Part shown: piece by piece, positions 34,651-43,954 of the stretch
How positions within the stretch are numbered: position 1 is the first letter of the stretch
Layout of the letters: each line of letters opens with the position of its first letter
Assembly (NCBI GenBank): GCA_017640725.1
Contig: JAEPQB010000002.1
Coordinates: 496,001 to 560,000 of the forward strand
Length of the DNA: 64,000 nucleotides
Source of the DNA: Kordiimonadaceae bacterium
GTDB taxonomy: Bacteria > Pseudomonadota > Alphaproteobacteria > Sphingomonadales > Kordiimonadaceae
Direction: 5' to 3'
The notes under the pieces: model-generated
What the model saw: the letters and a program-made list of their open reading frames with translations, nothing else
The model's database searches: none
Told to the model about the DNA's origin: nothing
Program-made: the position numbers and the translations under genes

Positions 34651-34785
34651 GTGTATCCTCATGTCGTATTGTTTTTGCGTCGATACATTCTATCTGGCTG
34701 AAAAGTATCAGTTTTTCATCTGGCAGTCTGCAAACGGTATGGTCTACCCTGCAAGTGGTAGTGAATTTTGATAAGCTGGTATTCG

Positions 34786-36270
34786 ATGAAACGCGTTGTT
34801 TTGGGCCTATTATTATTGTTGGGTGCCGCATTTCCGGCCACGGCACAGCTGTTCGTTCAGGTCGACACTGATTCCGTATTGATTTGCCCAGCTGGGGACA
34901 AGGAACCGACTTTCGAAGAGCCAAGTTGTCAACCGATTGTCGACAACCGCATCGACACACAACACCGCCATATCTGGCTCAGAGCCAAATTAAATGTTCC
35001 GGAACAAATGCTCACCAGCGATTTGCCCCTAGCCGTTTTCGTAAGCGCAAAAGCCGCGAGCCGAGTGTTCCTGAACGGTATCCTGATTGGCGAAAATGGT
35101 ACACCCGGGCCAACCGCTGAAGCTGAAATGCAGGGTCTGATGGACGTCAATTTTTACGTCGACCGTGACCTGTTGAAGGCACAGGACAATATGCTGGTGC
35201 TCGAGCTGTCAGGACATCACAGCATCATTGAACTTTCTTACCCGTTCCATGTGCTTGGTTTGGGGTATTTTACTGACCCAAATGCCTTCATCATGCGCGG
35301 CTACATCAAGTCGCTTTTGCCGTTTGGTATTCTGATCGGCGGCGCGCTTTATTTTGGCCTTCTGGCGATACGTCGCCGCGAGGGTCTCACCAGCATTCTG
35401 GTCCCCCTCATCGCTTTTTTTGCCGCCGCGCAGCTGATAACGGAAGTGTCCCGCGGCCTGATCGCCTACCCGTACTCCTTTCAGGATATTCGACTGATTA
35501 TGATCCTGGTTTTTGCTGCGGCGTGTGGTTTTTGCCTGCTGCTTCATGTGATTGACCAGTTTGTTTCAAAGCAAAAAGCCATAGTGACCTTTGCGGCGGC
35601 CACGTTGGTTGCGATAGCGGTTGAGATGACACCGGGGTTTGACGGAAAAGCGGTTATGTCGCTGCAGCTACCGGCGCTTTTGGGCGCGGGCCTGGCCGGC
35701 ATCAAAGCCGCACGCGGTCAAAAGTCGGCAATTGCCTACACAATTGTTCTCATCCTATTTGCTCTGTTGACCATTCCAGCAGGGTTTCTCGATACATATT
35801 ATTATTACAGCGTCGCAGGTTTGTTGCTGTTTCTGTTTGGCGTTGAAATTCGAAAGAACAATGAAGAGCGCCGACTGCGCGCACTGGAGCAAGCTCGTGC
35901 AGACCGATTGCAGATTGCTCTGGACGAGAGCAAGGAGGCCGCAGCCCCGTCACAAATCAAGGTCACGAGCCAGGGCAAGATGGAACTCATTTCCACGGAT
36001 CAGATCAGCGTTTGCAGGGGCGCGCGAGACTATGTGGAGCTGGAGGTGGAGGGTCGTGGCACTATTTTGCATGACAGCAGCCTTAGTCAGCTGGAGCAGG
36101 AACTGCCCTCAACATTCTTGCGCGTTCACCGCTCCTACATTGTGAATACGCGGTATATTCGCACCTTGGAGCGTGCGGGTGCTGGCTCCGGGAAATTGCT
36201 TTTGGGCACCAACTTAGAGGTCCCCGTTAGCCGACGCATCCTGCCAAAAGTGCGCAAAGCCCTGGCTTGA
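34786..36270 (+). CDS. seven-helix membrane protein with C-terminal LytTR DNA-binding domain
   Basis: 494 aa from the ATG at 34786 (a TTG at 34768 is in frame). Order: signal peptide (VVLGLLLLLGAAFPATA), extracytoplasmic beta-sandwich about 20-165 with a galactose-binding-like strand (RVFLNGILIGENG), seven hydrophobic helices about 175-360, a short coiled coil (NNEERRLRALEQARADR) and a LytTR domain (QISVCRGARDYVELEV, FLRVHRSYIVNTRYI, VPVSRRILPKV). It is a candidate one-component, membrane-bound transcription factor that reads an outside ligand and binds DNA directly. The divergent hydrolase gene is the obvious target to consider. Confidence 0.85.
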   Translation: MKRVVLGLLLLLGAAFPATAQLFVQVDTDSVLICPAGDKEPTFEEPSCQPIVDNRIDTQHRHIWLRAKLNVPEQMLTSDLPLAVFVSAKAASRVFLNGILIGENGTPGPTAEAEMQGLMDVNFYVDRDLLKAQDNMLVLELSGHHSIIELSYPFHVLGLGYFTDPNAFIMRGYIKSLLPFGILIGGALYFGLLAIRRREGLTSILVPLIAFFAAAQLITEVSRGLIAYPYSFQDIRLIMILVFAAACGFCLLLHVIDQFVSKQKAIVTFAAATLVAIAVEMTPGFDGKAVMSLQLPALLGAGLAGIKAARGQKSAIAYTIVLILFALLTIPAGFLDTYYYYSVAGLLLFLFGVEIRKNNEERRLRALEQARADRLQIALDESKEAAAPSQIKVTSQGKMELISTDQISVCRGARDYVELEVEGRGTILHDSSLSQLEQELPSTFLRVHRSYIVNTRYIRTLERAGAGSGKLLLGTNLEVPVSRRILPKVRKALA

Positions 36271-36382
36271 TGCCGACACTGGAGAAACAATTCGTCTCAA
36301 TTGACAAACCTTTTGCATCATTTTTGTGCGTGCGTATGAAACACAGCTCTAATCTCTGGACAAACGAGATAATGAGGGCCCC

Positions 36383-36877
36383 ATGAAACAGATTTCTATG
36401 TTCATTTTGGCTGCATTGGTCATAAGCACTAGTGCGATTGCAGACACCCACACCCAAAGCGAAATCAATGCGCAAATCTGGCTACCGTTCATTCAGTCGT
36501 ATGCAGACGGCGATGGTGACTTGCACGCAAGCCTCTATAGCAAGAGCATTGTCCGGGTTAATCGCGGCAACGTGCAAACAGGCGACGCCTACATCGAGCG
36601 CATGCGCGACTATGTAAACAGCTTGCGAGCGCGTGGCGGCCGTGCGATTGCTTTTCGCTTTTCCGAGCGCAGCACTAACGGTGATACGGCCTATGAAACG
36701 GGTGTGTTCCGTCTGATGGGCAACAACGGTACCGCTCACTATGGTCAGTTTGAAGTGATCATTCGCAAGGAAAATGGACGCTGGAAACTGACGTTCGATC
36801 ATGACCAGCCCACTGACCGCGCCGCTTGGAACGACGCCGAGCCCATGGAACCAGTCCTAATTCCGACGGACAGGTAA
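36383..36877 (+). CDS. exported SnoaL/DUF4440-like protein
   Basis: 164 aa with signal peptide MKQISMFILAALVISTSAIA. The mature part shows the NTF2-like pattern: an N-terminal helix with WLPFIQSYADGDGDLHASLY, then RVNRGNVQTGDAYIERM and a final pair of strands (AHYGQFEVIIRKENGRWKLTFDHDQPT). Such proteins bind small ligands or act as unassigned isomerases. There is a good AGGGCCCC-type leader but no strong Shine-Dalgarno. It ends 3 bp from the convergent PD40 gene. Confidence 0.72.
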   Translation: MKQISMFILAALVISTSAIADTHTQSEINAQIWLPFIQSYADGDGDLHASLYSKSIVRVNRGNVQTGDAYIERMRDYVNSLRARGGRAIAFRFSERSTNGDTAYETGVFRLMGNNGTAHYGQFEVIIRKENGRWKLTFDHDQPTDRAAWNDAEPMEPVLIPTDR

Positions 36878-36880
36878 GCT

Positions 36881-37786
36881 TTATTCGGTGAGCAGTGCTT
36901 TGAGCGGGACTCGAAAAATATCGTCGTTTCGCTCCTCGCCTGCGGAATTCCTGTCAGAGCCAAAATAAAGCCATTCGCCATCATTTGTGATGTAAGGCGC
37001 GAACTGGCCACTGCCGTCAATGTTGACGGGGCTTGGAAGCAACTTGAATTCGGACCAGTCACCCGTGTCGCTACGGCGGCTGAAATACAGGCTTGGGCCG
37101 CCGCCCTGAGTGCCAGCGGCAACGAGCAGACGGCCATCAGGCGAAATGGCGGGGTTAGTGAGGCGCAGCCCGTCCGGAAGAGTTGCTATTTGAACGGGCG
37201 CAGCAAAGCCGTATTCTGTTCGGCGCGCACTCATCAGAAATGCTGGCCTTGCGCGGCCGCGCCCTTCCCCAAACCGCGCGAAAACGAGCTCCCCAGATGC
37301 ACTTTCCGAGACATAGGTTTCTGAAGACCGCGTATTAATGGCGTCTCCCGCATAAACAGGCGCGCCCCATGCGCCGTCAGCCCAAGGTGAAAACCATGTA
37401 TTGGTGTCCACCGTGCGGTCTTCATTTGTGCTGCCAGGCAAGGGTCGGTCGCTACTGAAATACAGACGGTCCCCATTGCGGCTGACAAAGGGGTCAAGGT
37501 CGTCATAGCGATCATCACTGAAGGCAACAGGCGATGCCGCAGCCACGCTCTCCCCAGAATAATCAGTCACCCAAATATGCCAAGAGCCCATTTCGGGCGA
37601 TCGGTTAAAATAGATGCGCTTGCCGGATGGGTCCAACGTCGCCGCAAATTCCCGAGCAGGCGTTGCAACGATCGCCTGCACCATCGCAGCACTCTTATTG
37701 TCGGGGTGGTCGTCTAGCATCTGCAGCAAACCCAACAGTAAAACACCCACGACAGCAAATTTCGCGAAGAGTGGCAGCGGCTTCAT
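36881..37786 (-). CDS. TolB-like PD40 beta-propeller protein, membrane-anchored or exported
   Basis: 301 aa. It begins MKPLPLFAKFAVVGVLLLGLL, an uncleaved anchor or signal peptide. The rest shows PD40-type blades: FAATLDPSGKRIYFNRSPE, LDPFVSRNGDRLYFSSDRPL, LTNPAISPDGRLLVAAGTQ and QFAPYITNDGEWLYFGSDRN. This is the TolB/WD40-like propeller without any attached enzyme. Function unknown; binding of a protein partner is typical of the fold. Confidence 0.75.
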   Translation of the reverse strand: MKPLPLFAKFAVVGVLLLGLLQMLDDHPDNKSAAMVQAIVATPAREFAATLDPSGKRIYFNRSPEMGSWHIWVTDYSGESVAAASPVAFSDDRYDDLDPFVSRNGDRLYFSSDRPLPGSTNEDRTVDTNTWFSPWADGAWGAPVYAGDAINTRSSETYVSESASGELVFARFGEGRGRARPAFLMSARRTEYGFAAPVQIATLPDGLRLTNPAISPDGRLLVAAGTQGGGPSLYFSRRSDTGDWSEFKLLPSPVNIDGSGQFAPYITNDGEWLYFGSDRNSAGEERNDDIFRVPLKALLTE

Positions 37787-38035
37787 TTGACAATCCCCTT
37801 ATTACCCCAAGTTTTGTCCGTGCCTCCTCGTATCAAATCGCGTGACGATTCATGATAAGATATCGGCGTACTGATACCTGGAAATCGGCAAGCCGATAAA
37901 AAAATGCATGCCAGCATCACGAAACTGTTGTTTGACTTGGGGCAAGAATTAAACGTTTGATCGGCAGCAACAAACGCCGCAAAGCTATGACCTGAAATCA
38001 GGCAAGGCGATCTACCGCCCACCGGAGAGGAAATA

Positions 38036-39556
38036 ATGGCAGACAATGCCAATAATAATGCTGCTGATGACAAGCAGCAAACAGACGACAGCAACCAAAT
38101 TGACGCGCCTTTCACCGAAGGCTCGGTGTTCAAGCATGTGATAACGATGACACTGACTGGCGCTGTTGGCCTGATGTCAGTGTTCGCAGTTGACCTTCTG
38201 GATATGTATTTCCTGAGCTTGCTGGGTGAGCCAGAACTTGCTGCTGCTATTGGGTTTGCAGGCACAATCATATTCTTTTCTGCGTCCATCTGCATTGGAT
38301 TATCGATTGCAACCGGCGCCCTGACCGCACGGGCCGTTGGTGCGCGTGACCGCGCCAAAACCAGTTTGATTGTGACAAATACTCTCACCTTCTCATTTGG
38401 CATCGCAACGGCCGTGGTGCTGCTGATGTGGCCCTGGCTGTCGGAGCTCCTCCACATGATCGGCGCCAAGGGGCGCACGCATGAACTCGCGCTTGTTTAC
38501 ATGCACATATTGCTGCCCACCCTGCCGCTGATGGCTATGGGAATGGGTGCTGGCGGTGTGTTGCGGGCGCTGGGCGACGCACGGCGCGCCATGATGGTGA
38601 TGGTGACTGCAGCGATCGTAAATGGCATCCTTGACCCGATATTGATTTTTGGCCTCGACCTCGGTTTGGTGGGGGCCGCATATGCAAGCGCACTCGCCCG
38701 CGTGGCCATGATGCTGAGCGGCTTTTATGCCATCTTCCATATCCACAAATTGCGCGGCCGCTGGACCCTTGATGGTTTCCGGGAAACGCTGGGCCCAATG
38801 ATGAAAATTGCCGGCCCTGCTACCATTACCAATGTAGCAACCCCCATTGGAAATGCCTATGTGGTCGCTGTTATCGCAGAGTTCGGCGATAGCGTTGTGG
38901 CCGGCAATACAATCGTTGCCCGGATCACACCTGTTGCCTTCGCACTCTTTTTCTCGATGTCAGGTTCAATTGGACCGGTCATTGGTCAAAACCTGGGCGC
39001 GCACCTATACGGCCGCGTTCGTGAAACTGTCGCCAGTTCACTACGTTTCATTGCAGGCTATACGGCGGTGTTATGGGCCGTGTTTGTTCTTTGCCAGGAT
39101 TTGATTATCACCGCCTTTAGTGCAACCGGGCCCTCTGCCGATATGATCCGCGCATTCTGTATTTGGGTGGTGCCGCTGACATCTTTCCTTGGCGCCTTAT
39201 TTGTTGCAAATGCGGCTTTCAACAATTTGGGGCATCCAATGAGGGCCACATTCTTCAATGTGTCCAAAGCAACGATTGGTACAGTGCCTTTTGCATATTT
39301 TGGCGCCCAATATTATGGGCCTGAGGGTGCGCTGGTTGCGCAGGCTGTGGGCTCGATGGCTGTTGGTATTGTTGCCGTCTATGTCTGTTTCCGCACTATC
39401 AGTACCATTACAGCAGCGGCCGATGAAAAAGCGGACGAAGAGGTGAGCGAGCATGCAGATGACGACGCGTCACCAAAAACACCTATATTGCCCTATTCGT
39501 CAGCACGCGCATTTCACGCGCAAGGCAGCCCTGTGAAAGCGACCGAGAGCGAATAA
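38036..39556 (+). CDS. MATE-family multidrug/metabolite exporter
   Basis: 506 aa with about 12 membrane helices arranged as two related bundles; MATE-like segments are LLDMYFLSLLGEPELAAAIGFA, GAGGVLRALGDARRAMMVMV and NGILDPILIFGLDLGLVGAAYA, the last being the classic MATE motif. Cation-driven export across the inner membrane is the family role; the substrate is unknown. Both ends are long, acidic and hydrophilic. GGAGAGGA precedes the ATG. The 249 bp upstream hold nothing recognisable. Confidence 0.92.
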   Translation: MADNANNNAADDKQQTDDSNQIDAPFTEGSVFKHVITMTLTGAVGLMSVFAVDLLDMYFLSLLGEPELAAAIGFAGTIIFFSASICIGLSIATGALTARAVGARDRAKTSLIVTNTLTFSFGIATAVVLLMWPWLSELLHMIGAKGRTHELALVYMHILLPTLPLMAMGMGAGGVLRALGDARRAMMVMVTAAIVNGILDPILIFGLDLGLVGAAYASALARVAMMLSGFYAIFHIHKLRGRWTLDGFRETLGPMMKIAGPATITNVATPIGNAYVVAVIAEFGDSVVAGNTIVARITPVAFALFFSMSGSIGPVIGQNLGAHLYGRVRETVASSLRFIAGYTAVLWAVFVLCQDLIITAFSATGPSADMIRAFCIWVVPLTSFLGALFVANAAFNNLGHPMRATFFNVSKATIGTVPFAYFGAQYYGPEGALVAQAVGSMAVGIVAVYVCFRTISTITAAADEKADEEVSEHADDDASPKTPILPYSSARAFHAQGSPVKATESE

Positions 39557-39576
39557 AGTTCGTTACATGCCAATTG

Positions 39577-39610
39577 AGAAAACAAAGCCGCGCCAATGAG
39601 CTGGCGCGGC
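39577..39610 (-). terminator. terminator between convergent MATE and lipoprotein genes
   Basis: Perfect 9-bp stem, GCCGCGCCA (39587-39595) with TGGCGCGGC (39602-39610), 6-base loop. On the minus strand it is followed by TTTGTTTTC, so it mainly ends the lipoprotein transcript (stop at 39622); it lies 31 bp past the MATE stop and may act on both. Confidence 0.8.
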
Positions 39611-39621
39611 CTAATTCAAGC

Positions 39622-40095
39622 TTACATATTGCGCGGCGTTACCGTGATCCGCATTTTCGTGATGCGATTGCCGCGTTCGATCAAAATCACAGCAACACGG
39701 GAAGGTTTGTCATACACAAGCGTGGTGTCATCAGCTTGAAACTCACTGATCAATCCCCAACCTTCGCTCGGCATATTGTCTTTGAAGAACTTGACAACCA
39801 ATTCACTGTCGGTCCGGACGGTGCCCAGTATTTTCCCGTAGGTATTTACACCGCCGCCCAAAATGATCGACTTCTTCTCGTCAAACACAGTGGCATCCGG
39901 AAAACGAATATCGCCAACGGCTTCACCCAGGGCCAGCAGCAACTCCTTGGGTGGTTCGGCGCCTGTGCCGTCGTAGGTTGCCACAGCCTGAGCCGCATCT
40001 GCAGAATCAGCAGCCGGTTCTGACCCGTTTGCAAGACCCTGGCACCCAGCAAGAATTATGCTGGCACAAGCCAAAAGTGACGCTTTTCTGTTCAT
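39622..40095 (-). CDS. small predicted lipoprotein, function unknown
   Basis: 157 aa from the ATG at 40095, preceded by GGGGAG; the frame is open to 40293 but only this start gives a lipoprotein signal (MNRKASLLACASIILAGC, lipid cysteine at 18). The mature protein has a low-complexity linker and then a compact alpha/beta domain (GKILGTVRTDSELVVKFF, MPSEGWGLISEFQADDTTLV, RVAVILIERG). This last pattern recalls small lipoproteins whose strands cope with hydrophobic residue loss under stress, but I recognise no family. Confidence 0.75.
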   Translation of the reverse strand: MNRKASLLACASIILAGCQGLANGSEPAADSADAAQAVATYDGTGAEPPKELLLALGEAVGDIRFPDATVFDEKKSIILGGGVNTYGKILGTVRTDSELVVKFFKDNMPSEGWGLISEFQADDTTLVYDKPSRVAVILIERGNRITKMRITVTPRNM

Positions 40096-40349
40096 AAATT
40101 CGCTCCCCAACACTGCCATTTTCGCTTTTGATAAGCTGCAGATGAATTTTGTCATTTTTCCCACATATTGTGACTCTTGTCTATATTCGTCAGCATCTTG
40201 TGATGAATTCCAGAAGGAATACAGCGCCTCAGCGCAAATTCCATCAAAAAACGGCCTGTTATTGGGCTCTAAAGTCAAAATGCTATGGCGCAACTTGGTT
40301 TTGTTAGTAAAGTGCGGCTTGTTTGGGGGAATTTTGGACGACGACTATC

Positions 40350-41021
40350 ATGCAACGAATGATCATTGATCTGCACACTGATCCCAGGGTTTATACGATC
40401 GACAAATTCCTGAGTGAAGAAGAATGCAGACATATTATCGACTATGCCCAAAAAGAGCATATGGACCGCGCCAAAGTTTCTGGCAAGGATGAAGGTGTCG
40501 TTACGGATGCGCGAACCAACAGTGTTTTGTGGGTCACTCATTATGCGGACGAAGTATTTACGGCAGTTGCACGCCGAATTGCATCTCTGATTGGCATCCC
40601 TCTTTCGCATGCAGAAAGCTTCCAGGTGATTCATTATCAGCCTGGCGCTGAATACCGGGGGCACTTTGATAGTTTCGACCCGACCACAGATACGGGAAAA
40701 CGGAACTGGGCTTGTGGTGGCCAGCGGCTCGTGACCGCGCTTTGTTATCTGAACACCGTGCAAAAGGGTGGAGACACACGCTTCACCAAACTCAAGACAT
40801 CAGTTCCGGCCGAACAAGGCAAGCTTCTCATTTTCCATAATACTGAACATGGCACCATTCGGCGCCATCCGATGTCCGTACACGCTGGCATGCCGGTTGA
40901 AGAAGGCGAAAAATGGGCTTTCAATTTGTGGTTCAGGGCAAAAAGCCGCCAAGAACCTAAAACTGACCCCACCGACAAAGAGATGGATGAATTCACTCGC
41001 TTCATGAAGAAAAAACCGTAA
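40350..41021 (+). CDS. prolyl 4-hydroxylase-like Fe(II)/2-oxoglutarate dioxygenase
   Basis: 223 aa from the ATG at 40350 (another ATG at 40359). The C-terminal P4H domain is intact: H105 and D107 in YRGHFDSFD, distal H178 in SVHAGMPV and K188 in GEKWAFNLWFR, which is the HxD...H...K set, plus LCYLNTVQKGGDTRF. Bacterial homologues hydroxylate peptidyl proline, for example in elongation factor Tu or collagen-like proteins; the target here is unknown. No signal peptide, so it is cytosolic. It is followed by pgi 119 bp later on the same strand. Confidence 0.88.
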   Translation: MQRMIIDLHTDPRVYTIDKFLSEEECRHIIDYAQKEHMDRAKVSGKDEGVVTDARTNSVLWVTHYADEVFTAVARRIASLIGIPLSHAESFQVIHYQPGAEYRGHFDSFDPTTDTGKRNWACGGQRLVTALCYLNTVQKGGDTRFTKLKTSVPAEQGKLLIFHNTEHGTIRRHPMSVHAGMPVEEGEKWAFNLWFRAKSRQEPKTDPTDKEMDEFTRFMKKKP

Positions 41022-41140
41022 CATCAACGCCATGAAGGGGCCCTAAAGTCCCCTGTCGGCATATGTTCGACAAACACGCATCAATTTGGATCGACCCGAA
41101 TGCCCCGCCAACAAGCGAATGGGGATAAGGAATACTGACT

Positions 41141-42430
41141 ATGTTCACTATGAATTTTGGCACCCAGGACCTAGCGACACAAATCGCTGAGCGGGGATTA
41201 AGCGACGCCTATGCTGAAAACCTTGCGAAAGCCACCAGCTTTGCGGCCCAACTGGCAGCTGACGGATTGCTGCCGTTTGCCCGTCAGGCATCGAATGCGC
41301 CAGAGCTTGCGGACATCGAAACTGCTGCGACGCATATTCGGGCTGGATTCAAGCATTTGATCGTACTTGGCACAGGCGGGTCATCGTTGGGCGCCCAGGC
41401 GGCAATTGCGATTGCGCGCTACCTGCCGGATCATATCGCCGGAACCGCAACGCAAATTCACACGCCCGACAGTTTGTGCCCTTTTGAAATGGACCGGCTT
41501 TTTGCTGAACTTGAACCAGCACAAACACATGTAATCGCCATCTCAAAATCCGGCACAACAGCGGAGACCCTGGCGCAGTTACTGGCGTGTCGCGCCTGGC
41601 TTGAAGCAGGAACAAGCGGCGCGGACCTGAGCGGCCATTTCACGTTTGTCACAGAACCCGGCGAACGACCACTACGCACTTACGGCGAAAAACTTGGCTC
41701 TCCTATCCTTGATCACCCAACCGATGTTGGTGGCCGCTTCAGCGTGCTGACGACTGTTGGCATGCTGCCAGTTGCAGTATCCGGCCTTTCGGCCACCAAA
41801 TTCCGGCAAGGGGCCGAGACAGTAGCGGCCGCCTTTTCGTCTGACCCATCAGTTTCAGCCGCAGTTGTGGGGGCAGCGCTGACCCATACACTGCATGAAC
41901 ACATGGACGTCAGTCAGGTTCTTTTGATGCCATACGCTGAGGCGCTGCGCGCTTTCACCCGCTGGCACGGTCAACTCTGGGCCGAAAGCCTGGGCAAAGA
42001 CGGGCTTGGCACCACCCCAATCCGGGCAATTGGCCCAGTTGATCAGCACAGCCAGTTGCAGCTGTTTCTCGATGGCCCGAACGATAAATTCTGCACATTC
42101 GTTACGGTTCCGAGCTTGAACGAGGGCCCGCGCATTGACGTGGAAGCCGCAAAAGCCTTTGGTCTGGACTATATGGCCGGGCGCACAATCGGCGACACAG
42201 TCACCTGCCAGTCACGCGCAACGCAAGAAACGCTGCGCGGCAAAGGCCGCATGGTGCGCGAACTGGTGATTGATGCCCTGAGTGAAGAAAACCTTGGCGG
42301 CCTGTTCGTGTCATTTATGCTGGAAACAGTTGTGACTGCTCACCTGATGGGTGTGGACGCATTCGACCAACCTGCTGTAGAAGAAGGCAAAATACTTACA
42401 CGCCAATATTTGGCAGACCTGAAAGACTAG
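41141..42430 (+). CDS. pgi: glucose-6-phosphate isomerase, short alphaproteobacterial form
   Basis: 429 aa, much shorter than the approximately 550 aa enterobacterial Pgi but normal for the short bacterial class. SIS-type phosphosugar motifs are VLGTGGSSLGAQAA and AISKSGTTAETLAQLLA; DQHSQLQLFLDGPNDKF is the catalytic-histidine segment. It interconverts glucose-6-P and fructose-6-P, linking glycolysis to GalU, ManC, GlmS and RfbA substrates. The ATG at 41150 is a possible alternative start. galU follows after 29 bp. Confidence 0.93.
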   Translation: MFTMNFGTQDLATQIAERGLSDAYAENLAKATSFAAQLAADGLLPFARQASNAPELADIETAATHIRAGFKHLIVLGTGGSSLGAQAAIAIARYLPDHIAGTATQIHTPDSLCPFEMDRLFAELEPAQTHVIAISKSGTTAETLAQLLACRAWLEAGTSGADLSGHFTFVTEPGERPLRTYGEKLGSPILDHPTDVGGRFSVLTTVGMLPVAVSGLSATKFRQGAETVAAAFSSDPSVSAAVVGAALTHTLHEHMDVSQVLLMPYAEALRAFTRWHGQLWAESLGKDGLGTTPIRAIGPVDQHSQLQLFLDGPNDKFCTFVTVPSLNEGPRIDVEAAKAFGLDYMAGRTIGDTVTCQSRATQETLRGKGRMVRELVIDALSEENLGGLFVSFMLETVVTAHLMGVDAFDQPAVEEGKILTRQYLADLKD

Positions 42431-42459
42431 CGCCAGCAACCGCCGGTCGGAGAATATTG

Positions 42460-43326
42460 ATGAACGCACCAATCAAGAAAATTGTTTTGCCTGTGGCAGG
42501 CCTTGGCACACGGTTTTTGCCGGCGACAAAAGCAATCCCAAAAGAAATGCTGCCGGTTCTGGACAAGCCCCTCATTCAATATGCAGTTGAAGAAGCGCTG
42601 GAAGCCGGCATTGAAGACATCATTCTGGTCACCGGACGCAACAAGCAGGTCATGGAAGACCATTTTGACCATGCTTACGAACTTGAGAAAATCCTGCAGG
42701 AAAAAGGCAAGGATGACGGTCTTGAGGTTGCGCGTTCAATGCTATTGGAAGAAGGCCGGATTTCCTACGTTCGTCAGATGCGCCCGCTTGGTTTGGGGCA
42801 TGCAATTTGGTGCGCGCGCAAGCTGGTTAACGGGCACCCGTTTGCCGTGGCCCTGCCCGACGATCTGATCAAAGGTCGGCCTGGAGCACTTAAGCAAATG
42901 GTAGAGGCCTATAACGAGCTGGGTGGCAACATGGTCGCCAGCATGAATGTGTCACGCGAAGACACCTCCAAATACGGGGTGATTACGCCTGGTGAGCACA
43001 CCAAAAATCGTATTGCCGTCGAAGGTCTGGTTGAAAAACCACACCCCGAAGACGCACCGTCCACGCAAGCTGTGGTTGGTCGCTACATATTGCAGCCGGA
43101 AGTCATGGATCATTTAAGTGAAAAAGCGGTCGGTGCAGGCGGCGAAATCCAGCTCACAGATGCGATGGCCAAACTGATTGGCAAGCAGCCTTTCCACGCC
43201 ATCGAATTTGACGGAACACGCTTTGACTGCGGCAGCAAAATAGGCTGGCTGATGGCCAACTTGTCCCTCGCAGCAGAAGATCCCCATATGGCTCATGAGA
43301 TCCGTCAGCTGATTACATTTCGCTGA
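42460..43326 (+). CDS. galU: UTP--glucose-1-phosphate uridylyltransferase
   Basis: Makes UDP-glucose for surface glycans and protein glucosylation. 288 aa from the ATG at 42460 with CGGAG 7 bases upstream (a TTG at 42457 is one codon earlier). Hallmarks are VLPVAGLGTRFLPATKAIPK at the start, KEMLPVLDKPLIQYAVEEAL, VALPDDLIKG and the late FDCGSKIGWLMANL. Cotranscription with pgi is likely. Its product would suit the HMW1C-like protein at 61121-63067, which by family uses UDP-glucose or UDP-galactose. Confidence 0.96.
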   Translation: MNAPIKKIVLPVAGLGTRFLPATKAIPKEMLPVLDKPLIQYAVEEALEAGIEDIILVTGRNKQVMEDHFDHAYELEKILQEKGKDDGLEVARSMLLEEGRISYVRQMRPLGLGHAIWCARKLVNGHPFAVALPDDLIKGRPGALKQMVEAYNELGGNMVASMNVSREDTSKYGVITPGEHTKNRIAVEGLVEKPHPEDAPSTQAVVGRYILQPEVMDHLSEKAVGAGGEIQLTDAMAKLIGKQPFHAIEFDGTRFDCGSKIGWLMANLSLAAEDPHMAHEIRQLITFR

Positions 43327-43371
43327 CCTGACGACACTAACTCATTATTAACAAGTTTTCGGCATGCTGAT

Positions 43372-43938
43372 ATGCGCATGCCTATTGGGTCCAACATAGT
43401 TCAGATGCACCAGTCGTTTTTTGACTTCTGGAACATTTACAAGCGCGCTGATGGTCGCGTCAGCATTGATGATGTGCGGCCCAATCGCTTGAAGTCCATC
43501 CTGCCCAACATCGTGAAAATACGTACCTCGAACGAAGGCAGCCGATTTGCCCTGGTGGGTACACAAGTGGTTGAGGAATACCAGCAGGACTTTACTGGCA
43601 TGCTTGTGGAAGACCATCCCCATGAGGTGTGCCGCGAGACATATCTGTCCATGATAGACCATATGAACAGCCGGCATGGCATTGCTTGCTGTTTTGGCAT
43701 GTTCTGTTATCTGAACAGACATTATTTACGGACGATGGAATCGGGTGTGGCACTTGCTCATGCAGATAGCGACAAAGTTGCTGGATACCTGGTTTTGGTG
43801 ACAATCGACCACGCCGAATATATGGACAAGCTATACCACCCCATGCCACCGGAACAGGTACTGGCAGGCGAAGCAAATATCGTGTCTCAAGCAGACTTCA
43901 ACAACGCCATGCAAGGCTATCGTTCACTTTCAGCTTGA
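43372..43938 (+). CDS. second PAS_5-type PAS-domain protein
   Basis: 188 aa, starting MRMPIGSNIVQMHQSFFDFW, with FALVGTQVVEEYQQDFTGM and a strand/helix order like the protein at 29728-30333, though sequence identity is low by eye. A single soluble PAS fold without an output domain. It lies between galU and the convergent manC, about 16 bp from the latter's stop. Function unknown; an ATG at 43378 is an alternative start. Confidence 0.65.
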   Translation: MRMPIGSNIVQMHQSFFDFWNIYKRADGRVSIDDVRPNRLKSILPNIVKIRTSNEGSRFALVGTQVVEEYQQDFTGMLVEDHPHEVCRETYLSMIDHMNSRHGIACCFGMFCYLNRHYLRTMESGVALAHADSDKVAGYLVLVTIDHAEYMDKLYHPMPPEQVLAGEANIVSQADFNNAMQGYRSLSA

Positions 43939-43954
43939 TGGCATTGCGCATGCG

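Noticed and set aside
37870-37900. ATCGG/CCGAT hairpin followed by A's
   Set aside because: On the plus strand it has no T-run after the stem and on the minus strand the run precedes it, so it is not a terminator for either strand.
37783-38478. Minus-strand open frame of 231 aa overlapping the start of the MATE gene
   Set aside because: Composition is antisense-like (rich in Ala/Ser/Arg/Pro), and the MATE gene has a good ribosome site and motifs on the plus strand.
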